Shown piece after piece: positions 53,651 through 61,731 of a DNA stretch of 64,000 nucleotides; the first letter of the stretch is position 1; each line of letters begins with the position of its first letter. Source of the stretch: Rhizobium redzepovicii. GTDB lineage: Bacteria; Pseudomonadota; Alphaproteobacteria; Rhizobiales; Rhizobiaceae. The stretch lies in assembly GCF_019793435.1 (NCBI RefSeq), contig NZ_JAILYH010000002.1, positions 310,001 to 374,000 on the forward strand. Direction: 5' to 3'. A program made the position numbers and the translations under genes. Below the pieces are notes generated by a model. It saw only the letters and a program-made list of their open reading frames with translations. It made no database searches and was not told the DNA's origin.

Positions 53651-54651
53651 GCCCATTTTCCTTCGCCATTCGCCAGTGCCAGCACCCGCGCACCCGTCGC
53701 CTCATCGGTCACCAGCGTATCGAGATGATTGCCCCTGAGAACGCTGAGGATCGGGCCTGCCTTGTTCGGCCCGCTCGCCACACCGATCTTGGTGGGGATC
53801 GAGGCGAATTCCGGCAGCGTCAGCGACACCAGCGAACGGTTGAGGCTATAGTCGCAGACTTGGCCATGATCATCGAGCAGATGCGCCAGCAATTCGCAGG
53901 AGGCGCCGGACCGCTCGATCGCGGCGCGGTCGGTGCTCGAGGATGGATGCAGGTCGTAATAGCTCGAATCGTCCGAGAGGATCGAGCCGATGCCGACCAC
54001 CGCCACTTTCGCCTCGCGCGCCCGTTTGAAAACGTCTGCGACGGAACGCATGTTGATCAGCATCGCCCGCTGCTCGGCATCATCGGCAAAGAGGGGCGCG
54101 TGGATCTGGTAGGAACGTCCCCCAAGCCGGTCGGCCATCAAGGTCGAGACATGATTGACGTCAGTATAGTGTTTACCCTGCACGCAGCCGGTTGCTGGAA
54201 TGACCTCGACATTGAACCGACGCGGCGGCTGCAGACCGGCGACGACGGCGCTCACCCCTTTGCCGCCGGTGATGCAGATCGTATCGCCGTCGATGATCTC
54301 TTCCAGCAGCAACCTTGCTGCCGCTTCGCCAACGGCCTGAAGCGCCGTCTGCGGATTGTCGGACACGGTCGGCACCACCACAGCACGGCCGATGCCGCCA
54401 AGCGCTCGTAGCCGTTCTTCCATATCGACCAGCGGCTCGACCGGCGACTTGATCTTGATCTCGACCAGACCGAGCTGGCGGCCGCGCTTGATCAGGCGGT
54501 TGACGGTGGCGTGCGAGATGCCCAGCTGATCGGCAATCTGCGCCTGTGTCAGCCCCTCGAGGAAATGCAGGACCAGAGCCTGGTGCATCTGCCGGGCGAT
54601 GACGATTTCCTCGCGCGGCGCATTTGCGGGCTTGAGCTTGGCTATCGGCAT
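53647..54651 (-). CDS. SorC-family sugar-binding transcriptional regulator
   Basis: Regulator of 334 residues. The ATG at 54651 (MPIAKLKPANAPREE) is one base beyond the permease stop; the frame extends upstream but this start is natural. HTH: FLEGLTQAQIADQLGISHATVNRLIKRGRQLGLVEI near 30-65. The sugar-phosphate-binding domain follows, with ICITGGKGVSAVVAGLQ near 125 and VVGIGSILSDDSSYYD near 220. EryD, DeoR-sorbitol SorC and LsrR belong here and respond to phosphorylated sugars. It likely controls the operon through the palindrome at 58459-58472. Confidence 0.93.
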   Translation of the reverse strand: MPIAKLKPANAPREEIVIARQMHQALVLHFLEGLTQAQIADQLGISHATVNRLIKRGRQLGLVEIKIKSPVEPLVDMEERLRALGGIGRAVVVPTVSDNPQTALQAVGEAAARLLLEEIIDGDTICITGGKGVSAVVAGLQPPRRFNVEVIPATGCVQGKHYTDVNHVSTLMADRLGGRSYQIHAPLFADDAEQRAMLINMRSVADVFKRAREAKVAVVGIGSILSDDSSYYDLHPSSSTDRAAIERSGASCELLAHLLDDHGQVCDYSLNRSLVSLTLPEFASIPTKIGVASGPNKAGPILSVLRGNHLDTLVTDEATGARVLALANGEGKWA

Positions 54652-54652
54652 A

Positions 54653-55645
54653 TCAGGCAGCCTTCCGCTTGTGCAGGAAATGGTCGATCGAGACGGCGGC
54701 AAGCAGAATGCTGCCTTTGATCATGTCTTGCCAATAGACGGACACGTCAAGCAAGATCAATGAGCTTGTTACGACCGACAGCAGGGCAATACCGAGAATA
54801 GCCCCAAGGATCGTGCCGGAACCGCCATTCAGCGACGCACCGCCGATCACCGCGGCGGCGATGATGTTGAGCTCCATGCCGACACCAAAGGTCGGGGTCG
54901 CGGCACCGAAGCGGGACATGTAGATCACCCCGGCAACGCCGGACAGCGTGGCGCAGAGCACCGTCACCCAGAATTTCACCTGGTTGGTCTTGATACCGGA
55001 ATAGAGCGCCGCCTTCTCGTTGCTGCCGGTGTAGAACACCTTGCGGAAGGCGGTTGCCCGGCGCAGCAGGAAGTCGAACAGCACGACGACCGCAACAAAA
55101 ATCAGGATTACATAGGGGACGCCATAGAATGTGCCCTGCCCGACCGCCTTGAACGAGGGCGGCAAGGTGAACAGCGACAGCGGCGTACCCTTGGTGATGA
55201 TCAGGCAGATACCACGCACGATGACCATCGCCGCAAGCGAGGTGATGAAGTGGTTGAGCCCGACGACCGTGACGAAGAAGCCCATGACACAGCCGATCAG
55301 GCCGCTGGCAATGATCCCGATCAAGGATGCGCTCCATGGATCGAGCCCCATCAGGAATAGCGAGCCCGACAGCACCATCGAGAAGCAGACGACCGAGCCG
55401 ACCGACAGGTCGATGCCGCCGACAATCAACAGGATGGTCATGCCGACGACGACGATCCCTTCCACCGAGAACGACATCAGCATCGCCCGGAAGTTGCCGA
55501 GCGTCAGAAAATGCGGCGAGGCAAAGCTCATGACGATACAGAGCGCCAGGATGATCGCGATCAGTCCCGCCTCGCGCATCGTCCCCAGCCGTTTCCAGCC
55601 GGGCGCGCGTGCCTGATGTGCCGTTGCCAGTGTAGCGTCCGCCAT
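54653..55645 (-). CDS. RbsC-like sugar ABC transporter permease
   Basis: CUT2-family permease of 330 residues with about ten hydrophobic segments. Start ATG 55645 (MADATLATAHQARAPG) follows GGAG by eight bases. Diagnostic text: IDLSVGSVVCFSMVLSG near 82-98 and NIIAAAVIGGASLNGGSGTILGAILG near 257-282. It forms a homodimeric channel in this class, so one permease gene is sufficient. It lies 28 bases after the RbsA-like gene. Confidence 0.94.
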   Translation of the reverse strand: MADATLATAHQARAPGWKRLGTMREAGLIAIILALCIVMSFASPHFLTLGNFRAMLMSFSVEGIVVVGMTILLIVGGIDLSVGSVVCFSMVLSGSLFLMGLDPWSASLIGIIASGLIGCVMGFFVTVVGLNHFITSLAAMVIVRGICLIITKGTPLSLFTLPPSFKAVGQGTFYGVPYVILIFVAVVVLFDFLLRRATAFRKVFYTGSNEKAALYSGIKTNQVKFWVTVLCATLSGVAGVIYMSRFGAATPTFGVGMELNIIAAAVIGGASLNGGSGTILGAILGIALLSVVTSSLILLDVSVYWQDMIKGSILLAAVSIDHFLHKRKAA

Positions 55646-55673
55646 GACCCTGTCTCCTGCCCCTGCTTTTTCC

Positions 55674-57215
55674 CTACGCGGCATGCTCTGATGCCTTTGA
55701 ATTGTTGTGACCGCCGATACCCGAGGCGAGCCGCATGATCGTTTCCTCCGTCATCGCCTCGCCCTCGACCTCGCCTGCGACCGTGCCCTCGTGGATGACC
55801 AGCACCCGATCGCACAGGCCGAGAAGCTCCGGCAGTTCCGACGAGATGACGACGATGCCGATGCCGGAGCGCGCGAGATCGCGCAGCAGCCGGTGGATTT
55901 CCGATTTGGCGCCGACATCGATGCCACGGGTCGGCTCATCCATCAGAATGACCTTGGGATCGACCGCCAACTGCTTGGCAATCGCCACCTTCTGCTGGTT
56001 TCCGCCCGACAGCGACGAGACCGGCATATCGATGCCACCCATCCGTACGCCGAGCCGCCGGGCCAGGTTGTGGGCACGATCCGCCTCGGCCTTGGAATCC
56101 AACAGTCCCAGCGGTCCGGTCAGCGATTTCAAATCGAGAACGGCAATGTTCTGGGCGATGGAAAGATCAAGGAAAATGCCGGAGCCTTTCCGGTCTTCCG
56201 ACAGGTAGACGACACCCGCCTGCGCTGCCTGCGCATAGGACCGCGCCCGCAGCCGCTGTCCATGCAGTTGCACCTCGCCGCCGGTTACAGGCCGCAATCC
56301 GCAAATACCTTCAGCTATCTCCGTGCGCCCCGAGCCGATCAGCCCGCCGACGCCGAGAATTTCACCCTTGCGCAGGTCGAAGCTCACATCCGTGAAGCGG
56401 CTGCCGTCGCCGAGATCGCGGACGCTCAAGATGATCTCATCGGTCCGCTCCGCCAGCGCCTGCTTTTCCGGATAGAGCTGGGTGATCTCGCGCCCGACCA
56501 TGCGGCGCACCACATCATCCGGCGTCAAGTCCGCCACCTTCTCCGTCGAGACATAACGGCCATCGCGAAACACGGTGACCCGGTCGCACAGGCTGAAGAT
56601 TTCGGCCATGCGGTGGCTGATATAGATGATCGAAATACCCTGCGCCTTGAGGTCGCGGATGATTCCGAACAGGACCTGCGTCTCCGATTCCGTCAAAGCA
56701 GCCGTCGGTTCGTCGAAGATCAGCACCCGGCAATCGAGCGTCAGCGCCTTGGCGATCTCGACAAGCTGCTGACTGGAAATCGACAGGTCGCCGACTTTGC
56801 GGCGCACGTCGATCGGCGCCAGACGATTCATCACGACCTGCGCATCCCGCTCCAGCCGGCCATAATTCATGAAAGGGGAGCGGCGGCGGTTGGTCGCGGC
56901 CATGAACATGTTCTCGGCCACCGTCGCATCGGGGCAGAGCGCGATTTCCTGATGCACGAGGCCAAGCCCGAGCGATTGCGCCACGGCCGGCGACGTCACC
57001 GTTACCGGCGCGCCATCGACGAGAACGTCCCCTTCGGTCGGCTGCTGCACGCCGGCAATGATGTTCATCAGCGTCGACTTGCCCGCGCCGTTTTCGCCGC
57101 AAAGCGCATGAACCTCGCCCTTCTCCAGGCTGAAGCTCACATCCGTCAACGCCTTCACCGCCCCGAAGTGCTTGCTGACATTGCGGATTTCCAGAACCGG
57201 CACCGACGCCATCAT
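55674..57215 (-). CDS. RbsA-like double-domain sugar ABC ATPase
   Basis: CUT2-family ATPase of 513 residues with two fused nucleotide-binding domains. Domain 1: Walker [10 protein letters not shown] near 40-48, signature [15 protein letters not shown], Walker [12 protein letters not shown]. Domain 2: degenerate P-loop [14 protein letters not shown] near 290 (usual for RbsA), signature [15 protein letters not shown], Walker [17 protein letters not shown] 57215 (with a second ATG at 57212) follows AGGAGGAG. Separated from the binding-protein gene by a perfect 12-base hairpin. Confidence 0.94.
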   Translation of the reverse strand: MMASVPVLEIRNVSKHFGAVKALTDVSFSLEKGEVHALCGENGAGKSTLMNIIAGVQQPTEGDVLVDGAPVTVTSPAVAQSLGLGLVHQEIALCPDATVAENMFMAATNRRRSPFMNYGRLERDAQVVMNRLAPIDVRRKVGDLSISSQQLVEIAKALTLDCRVLIFDEPTAALTESETQVLFGIIRDLKAQGISIIYISHRMAEIFSLCDRVTVFRDGRYVSTEKVADLTPDDVVRRMVGREITQLYPEKQALAERTDEIILSVRDLGDGSRFTDVSFDLRKGEILGVGGLIGSGRTEIAEGICGLRPVTGGEVQLHGQRLRARSYAQAAQAGVVYLSEDRKGSGIFLDLSIAQNIAVLDLKSLTGPLGLLDSKAEADRAHNLARRLGVRMGGIDMPVSSLSGGNQQKVAIAKQLAVDPKVILMDEPTRGIDVGAKSEIHRLLRDLARSGIGIVVISSELPELLGLCDRVLVIHEGTVAGEVEGEAMTEETIMRLASGIGGHNNSKASEHAA

Positions 57216-57238
57216 CGTCTCCTCCTCACGCTCGCGGT

Positions 57239-57270
57239 GGCTGTCCGGAGTTTCCTGCCTCCGGACAGCC
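57239..57270 (-). terminator. Perfect 12-base hairpin after the binding-protein gene
   Basis: Arms GGCTGTCCGGAG (57239-57250) and CTCCGGACAGCC (57259-57270), loop of 8 bases, in the 66-base gap before the ATPase gene. Same arrangement as the hairpins after ugpB and after the family 5 binding protein; no T tract. Confidence 0.7.
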
Positions 57271-57281
57271 GGCACAAAGGC

Positions 57282-58310
57282 TTACTCCTCGATGCCTTTG
57301 GTGCCCCGCCGCTTCAGATACTTGTCCCAGTAGAAGTCGTCGGCATTATCAGCCGTGACGATCGACAGGCCGTTGTCGACGAACGGAATGCTCATCGGGT
57401 TGAAGCCGGCGCGCTTGGCGTCGTTCATCGGGTCGATGAGTTCCGGATGCTTGGCCAGCCACAGAAGCATGAAGCCCATGTAACCCTGCATGCCCTGGTT
57501 CGGATTGATCGAACCGAACACTTCGCCTGCCTTGATCATATCGAGAATGTTGGCATTGACGTCGGCGCACATCACGAGGATCTTGCCGCCGCTTTCCTTG
57601 TTGGCCTGCGAAGCGCCGATGGCCGAATTCGCTTCCGGCAGGAAGACGGCCCCAATGTTCGGATGGGCCTGCACCAAGCTCATCAGGCCCTGATAGGCCT
57701 TGTTCGGGTCCTGGTTGGACGCAGCGCGGCCGACGAGCTTCATGTCAGGATATTTTTCCTCCATGCGGGCGATGAAGGCGGCGATACGCTTGTCGTGGTT
57801 GTCCTGGCCCGGATTTTCGAGAACGGCATATTCACCCTTGCCACCCATCTTTTCGGCAATCGCGTCCGCCGCATAGGTGCCTTCGCGGGTATTGTCCGAG
57901 GTGACGAACGAGATGCGCTTGGAAAGCGGTGCATCGGCTGCGAAGGTCACGACCGCCGTGCCCTGGTCGATTGCCCGGTTGATCGGCTCGATGAACGGAT
58001 CGGAGTTCATCGGATGAACGAGGATACCGGCCGGGTTCTGGGCCAGCGCCTGGTCGAAAGTGGCGATCTGCTTGTTGACGTCATATTCCGGCGTGCCGGT
58101 ATAGGCGGTCTCGCAGCCGAGCTGCTGACCGGCCTGCTTGAACATTTCATAGACCGGGAACCAATATTCGACGCCCGATACCATGACGTTCATGACGTAT
58201 TTTTCACCCGGCTTGCAGCGGAACGGATTTTCCGTGTCCGCGCTGGCCACGCCGGCCAAAAGCGTCGATGCAAGGACCGCCAATGCGGTCGTGCTTAGAA
58301 AATTGCGCAA
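57282..58310 (-). CDS. RbsB-like periplasmic sugar/polyol-binding protein
   Basis: Periplasmic binding protein of 342 residues, family periplasmic_binding_4. Translation most likely begins at TTG 58308-58310, because AGGAGG stands five to ten bases upstream and the product then opens directly with a Sec signal (initiator then RNFLSTTALAVLASTLLAGVASA). Upstream ATG-like starts would add an untypical, non-signal leader. Mature text: VSGVEYWFPVYEMFKQAGQQLG near 40-60, PEYDVNKQIATFDQALAQNPAGILVHPM near 75-100. It captures the ligand of the RbsA/RbsC-like transporter. The ligand is unknown; context suggests a sugar alcohol. Confidence 0.92.
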   Translation of the reverse strand: MRNFLSTTALAVLASTLLAGVASADTENPFRCKPGEKYVMNVMVSGVEYWFPVYEMFKQAGQQLGCETAYTGTPEYDVNKQIATFDQALAQNPAGILVHPMNSDPFIEPINRAIDQGTAVVTFAADAPLSKRISFVTSDNTREGTYAADAIAEKMGGKGEYAVLENPGQDNHDKRIAAFIARMEEKYPDMKLVGRAASNQDPNKAYQGLMSLVQAHPNIGAVFLPEANSAIGASQANKESGGKILVMCADVNANILDMIKAGEVFGSINPNQGMQGYMGFMLLWLAKHPELIDPMNDAKRAGFNPMSIPFVDNGLSIVTADNADDFYWDKYLKRRGTKGIEE

Positions 58311-58458
58311 GTTTCCTCCTCGAGGCCGAAGCCCCTCCCAAATATCCGGCGGCGCCTTAGCGGCTGCCGATGATCCATTGAAGACCGGAGTTCCTCCTCG
58401 AAATCCGGTATGGGCAGGTAATCCCAGACACAGCAGCCTGTCAATATAATTCACACAC

Positions 58459-58472
58459 TGAAATATATTTCA
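58459..58472. promoter_or_regulatory. 14-bp perfect palindrome upstream of the polyol operon
   Basis: TGAAATATATTTCA, self-complementary, in an AT-rich patch about 150 bases upstream of the TTG start. The whole region 58311-58513 is otherwise without features I can name. SorC-family regulators bind dyads of this size; the operon encodes one, making this the leading operator candidate. Confidence 0.5.
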
Positions 58473-58513
58473 CTCGCTAGGTCTTTGGATCGGTTGTTTG
58501 CCGCACGCGTGGG

Positions 58514-58756
58514 CTAACGGAGCACGCCGGCTTCTTCGGCCGCTACTTTGAAAGCCAATGCGGCCGCGGCTGCATCGGCTCGCCCGTGGACGGCGTCCGT
58601 GCAGATCTTCTTGGCGGTGGCGAAGGATGCCGCTTTCTCACGCGGCCAACAGGTCATCAGATATGCGAGCGCGTCCCTGCTATTGCGGATACTTTTAAGA
58701 TGGTCGCCATCCCCAACGATGACCTCAACGGGCTGGTCCCAAAAATCGCGGCGCAT
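58514..58756 (-). CDS. DUF982-domain protein
   Basis: Small cytoplasmic protein of 80 residues typical of Rhizobiales. Text such as FWDQPVEVIVGDGDHLKSIRNSRDALAYLMTCWP and the later CTDAVHGRADAAAAALAF fits the DUF982 family, whose function is unknown. ATG 58756 is chosen because GAGGAG is six bases upstream; ATG 58762 would be too close to it. The gene is divergent from the 2-deoxyribosyltransferase gene and monocistronic. Confidence 0.88.
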   Translation of the reverse strand: MRRDFWDQPVEVIVGDGDHLKSIRNSRDALAYLMTCWPREKAASFATAKKICTDAVHGRADAAAAALAFKVAAEEAGVLR

Positions 58757-58957
58757 CGACATCTCCTCAGCTCTTCGGCTATGGCTGAACGTCATCTGCG
58801 CGGGCTCGTTCCAGCATGGGACTTTGGTCCCATACGGTCGGGCGAAAGATCCTTATGCGCTGCACGTGCGCGGTTCTCCTCCACTGGATTGTGATCCTCA
58901 TTCGCTCTACAGCAAGGGACGTGTTCCGAGCCCGTCCCCTTAAGGTGCAATTCATCT

Positions 58958-59527
58958 ATGACGAAAAAAATTTATCTCGCCGGTCCTGAAGTGTTCCTTC
59001 CAAACGCCCGTGAAATGCTCGACCGGAAGGCCGCGCTTGCCCGCGAGGCGGGACTTCACCCACTCTCACCTGGTGATCTGGAAATCCCGCAAACGAACTC
59101 GAAGCGCGAGCGGGCGGCAGCGATAAACGCAGTGGATGAGAAGATGATGATGGAGGCCGATGCCATCATCGCCAATCTCACACCGTTTCGCGGCATTGCC
59201 GCCGATACCGGGACGGCTTTCGAACTCGGCTTTATGTGCGCAAGCGGCAAGCCTGTCTTCGCCTATACGAATGTGGCCCGCGATCACAGCGGACGGGTGA
59301 GCGATCTTTATGGCGGCGCCGTCGCCTATGATGGTGAAGGTCGGCTGCGAGACCCGAACGGGATCGCGGTCGAGGATTTCGGCCTGGCCGACAATCTCAT
59401 GCTGCACGCCGGGATCGAGCGGCGCGGCGGCGTCCTCATCGTCGGAGACGCGGCTCGCGATGCGCTCTATACGGATTTAACCGCGTTCAAGACCTGTCTC
59501 GCCATCGCAGTCGAGAAGCTGCGATAA
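58958..59527 (+). CDS. Nucleoside 2-deoxyribosyltransferase-family protein
   Basis: Small cytoplasmic enzyme of 189 residues. YLAGPEVFLPNA near 6-17 (base/ribose loop) and the catalytic-type motif FRGIAADTGTAFELGFMCASGKPV near 77-100, with Glu of AFELG the expected nucleophile, mark the family. It transfers or hydrolyses (deoxy)ribose at N-glycosidic bonds of nucleosides or nucleotides; some relatives are nucleotide hydrolases of the Rcl type. Preceded by AAGGTG. No partner genes. Confidence 0.92.
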   Translation: MTKKIYLAGPEVFLPNAREMLDRKAALAREAGLHPLSPGDLEIPQTNSKRERAAAINAVDEKMMMEADAIIANLTPFRGIAADTGTAFELGFMCASGKPVFAYTNVARDHSGRVSDLYGGAVAYDGEGRLRDPNGIAVEDFGLADNLMLHAGIERRGGVLIVGDAARDALYTDLTAFKTCLAIAVEKLR

Positions 59528-59605
59528 AGGACTGTCCAGGCGTTTAGATGATCGAGATGCGCCGTTCGTTGGGCTTCCACGCTGAGCTATGGATTTGAGT
59601 CCCCC

Positions 59606-59926
59606 TTAAAGCGCTGACATATCGGAGGGAAGCGTTAAACCGAAGGCGTCACGCGCCATCAGGCAAGCAGCATCTCCGGGAACGCATTCGCGACAAACGA
59701 CAGGCCGAATATCGTAGACGACGCAAGATGTCTCAACACCGACCCGACCGGACAATGCAGCGCAACGCGACCCGTTACAACGCATTCCCGTCTCATCTGC
59801 AGCGACGAAGCGCGGTGGCAGCAAATCGAGAGCAGCATCACTTTCCGTGGAAAATCTTGGCCAGTCAGGTGAAAAGGAGCAACACGCACCGCAGGTTTGG
59901 CAATCTAGATCGCTTAGTGAGTTCAT
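59606..59926 (-). CDS. YkgJ-type cysteine-cluster protein
   Basis: Protein of 106 residues with the conserved cysteine pattern of the YkgJ/CxxCxxCC family: CQTCGACC at residues 9-16 and CVVYDIRPVVCREC near 68-81, plus CVPGDAACL. Eight or more cysteines are expected to bind zinc or an Fe-S cluster. Function unknown. It has no membrane segment. Neighbour genes are unrelated. Confidence 0.9.
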   Translation of the reverse strand: MNSLSDLDCQTCGACCSFSPDWPRFSTESDAALDLLPPRFVAADETGMRCNGSRCAALSGRVGVETSCVVYDIRPVVCRECVPGDAACLMARDAFGLTLPSDMSAL

Positions 59927-60213
59927 AACCAGCTCCTACCACGGCACCTCCCGGCAACGCAAAGTGCTTAATACGGAAGATGACTTGAGGCGGAACGGAT
60001 TCAGGCGGCCTTTGCGGTGTCCTCGCTATGACAAATCTCCATTGACAGCACTTTTAGGCATTCCTTGCTGAAAGCTGCCAATGAAGTGCCGAACGATAGA
60101 AGACGGCGAGCAAACAAAATCACGGACGAAACTGACCATTGACATTGGCGGTGTTAAGGCCGAAGCCGCACTCGGCTGCGCAATGCGCGGCCGTTTTCAC
60201 GAGGATTCGAGAG
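59927..60213. other. Intergenic stretch without identified features
   Basis: 287 bases between the divergent cysteine-cluster gene and the EamA exporter. TTGACA occurs at 60137-60142, but I cannot place a convincing -10 after it; no repeats or RNA genes recognised. Confidence 0.3.
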
Positions 60214-61131
60214 ATGAAGACCAAGGCGGCTGCAGCCAACGCCGGAAACCTGATCATGACGGGTATCGTGCTGATGCTGCTCGGCGATCTGCTCTTTGCG
60301 CTGAACGATGCTATGGGCAAATGGCTGCTCACGAACTTCGCCCTCGGTCAGGTACTGGTGATCCGCTCGGTCGGCTCTTTCATCGTGCTTGGGCCGATGA
60401 TCGCACGGCAAGGGCCGATGGCCCTGTTCCGTGTCGAGCAGAAGCGCCTCCAGTTCATACGTGTTTTCATGGCGACCGCCGATGTCGCCCTGTTCTACGC
60501 GGCCGTCGCCTATCTGCCGCTCGCCGACGTCATGACCTTCTATATGGCCGGGCCGATCTACATAGCCGCGCTCTCGCATTTCTTTCTTGGGGAGAAGATC
60601 GGCTGGCGTCGCTGGCTAGCCGTTTTGGTCGGCTTCGCGGGCGTCGTCATCGCGCTGCGTCCGTCGACGGCGATGCTGTCGCTTCCGTCGCTCTTCGGCC
60701 TTGCCGGCAGCCTTGCCTTTGCGCTGTCGCTGGTGATGAGCCGTTATCTGCGTTCGACCAGCGACACGACCCTGGTGACGTGGCAGACGATCGCCGCCCT
60801 TGCCACCGGCATTGCGCTGAGCATCGGCCATTGGCAGCCGGCAACGCTCGTCAATTGGTCCGGCATGCTCCTGCTCGGTGTCGTCGCCACCTGCGCGCAT
60901 CTCTTGATCACCCGCTCGCTGAAGCTCGCACCGGCATCGCTGCTGGCGCCGATGCAATATACGCTGCTGCTCTGGGCGATCGTGCTGGGCTACATCTTCT
61001 TCAACGATATTCCCGATATGCAGATCATCGTCGGCGCCGCAATCATCGTCTTTGCCGGGCTCTTCATCTTCCATCGGAAGAACCTGAAAGAGACGGTTCC
61101 GGTCGAAGCCGTCCCGCCCGACGGCCATTGA
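60214..61131 (+). CDS. EamA/DMT-family transporter
   Basis: Inner-membrane exporter of 305 residues with ten predicted membrane segments in two EamA repeats (first near LLGDLLFALNDAMGKWLL, second near SLFGLAGSLAFALSLVMSRYL). ATG 60214 (MKTKAAAANAGN) is preferred: residues encoded upstream do not resemble the family. Drug/metabolite superfamily members export amino acids, purines or S-adenosylmethionine; the substrate is not evident here. Monocistronic. Confidence 0.93.
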   Translation: MKTKAAAANAGNLIMTGIVLMLLGDLLFALNDAMGKWLLTNFALGQVLVIRSVGSFIVLGPMIARQGPMALFRVEQKRLQFIRVFMATADVALFYAAVAYLPLADVMTFYMAGPIYIAALSHFFLGEKIGWRRWLAVLVGFAGVVIALRPSTAMLSLPSLFGLAGSLAFALSLVMSRYLRSTSDTTLVTWQTIAALATGIALSIGHWQPATLVNWSGMLLLGVVATCAHLLITRSLKLAPASLLAPMQYTLLLWAIVLGYIFFNDIPDMQIIVGAAIIVFAGLFIFHRKNLKETVPVEAVPPDGH

Positions 61132-61259
61132 GGCTATAGCGCCGCTTATCTTTCAGTTTCGCACAGGACGCCGCTGTAACCCCTGGAATTCCTGCATTTC
61201 CACGGAACAATTTGGACGCCTGCACGCTACTCCCGAGCATTCAAACCCGGGAGATCGCA

Positions 61260-61709
61260 ATGGCGTTCATGACCCTCGAAGACCTATCCTCGCAATTGAA
61301 GAAGATCGATTTCTGCATGCTGTCGACGAACGCCGGGTCGGGCCGCATCTCGGCCCGCCCGATGAGCAATAATGGCGACGTCGAATATGACGGGGATTCT
61401 TGGTTCTTTTCGTATGAGGACAGCAGGAAAATCACGGAGATCGAAGGCATCGACATGGTCTCGCTGACGTTCACGGCACCGCCCAGTCTCCTCGGCAAGC
61501 CGGGGATCTTCATAGCTGTCGAGGGCGTCGCCTCACTGGTGCGGGACAAGGCGGCATTCGAAGACCATTGGGTGCCCGATCTCGAGCGGTGGTTTCCGGA
61601 AGGTGTGGACACTCCCGGGATCGTTCTTATCAAAGTTTCGGCGTCCTCCATCCGCTACTGGGATGGTGAGGAAAACGGCGAGGTCACCCTACCCGGATTA
61701 GCGAGCTAA
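61260..61709 (+). CDS. Pyridoxamine 5'-phosphate oxidase-like (general stress protein 26 type)
   Basis: Split-barrel flavin-binding protein of 149 residues. ATG 61260 (MAFMTLEDLSSQL) has GGGAG six bases upstream. Text FCMLSTNAGSGRISARPMSNNG near 18-39 and SWFFSYEDSRKITEI near 47-61 is typical of the general stress protein 26 branch, which binds FMN or FAD but lacks PNPOx activity in some members. Likely a stress-related redox or flavin-binding role. Convergent with the DUF763 gene 22 bases away. Confidence 0.9.
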   Translation: MAFMTLEDLSSQLKKIDFCMLSTNAGSGRISARPMSNNGDVEYDGDSWFFSYEDSRKITEIEGIDMVSLTFTAPPSLLGKPGIFIAVEGVASLVRDKAAFEDHWVPDLERWFPEGVDTPGIVLIKVSASSIRYWDGEENGEVTLPGLAS

Positions 61710-61731
61710 GAGAGCGGCATAACGGTGTGCC

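Noticed and set aside
55707..58298. Long plus-strand open frame (863 codons) opposite the RbsA/RbsB genes.
   Set aside because: Arg/His-rich composition typical of an antisense frame; both genes it overlaps have intact motifs on the minus strand.
50079..58310. Reading the kinase, LsrF-like aldolase, SorC regulator and importer as an autoinducer-2 (lsr) operon.
   Set aside because: The importer has a single RbsC-like permease (lsr has two), the binding protein lacks the LsrB-like text I remember, there is no LsrG, and the GlpD-like flavoprotein and reductases have no place in AI-2 processing.
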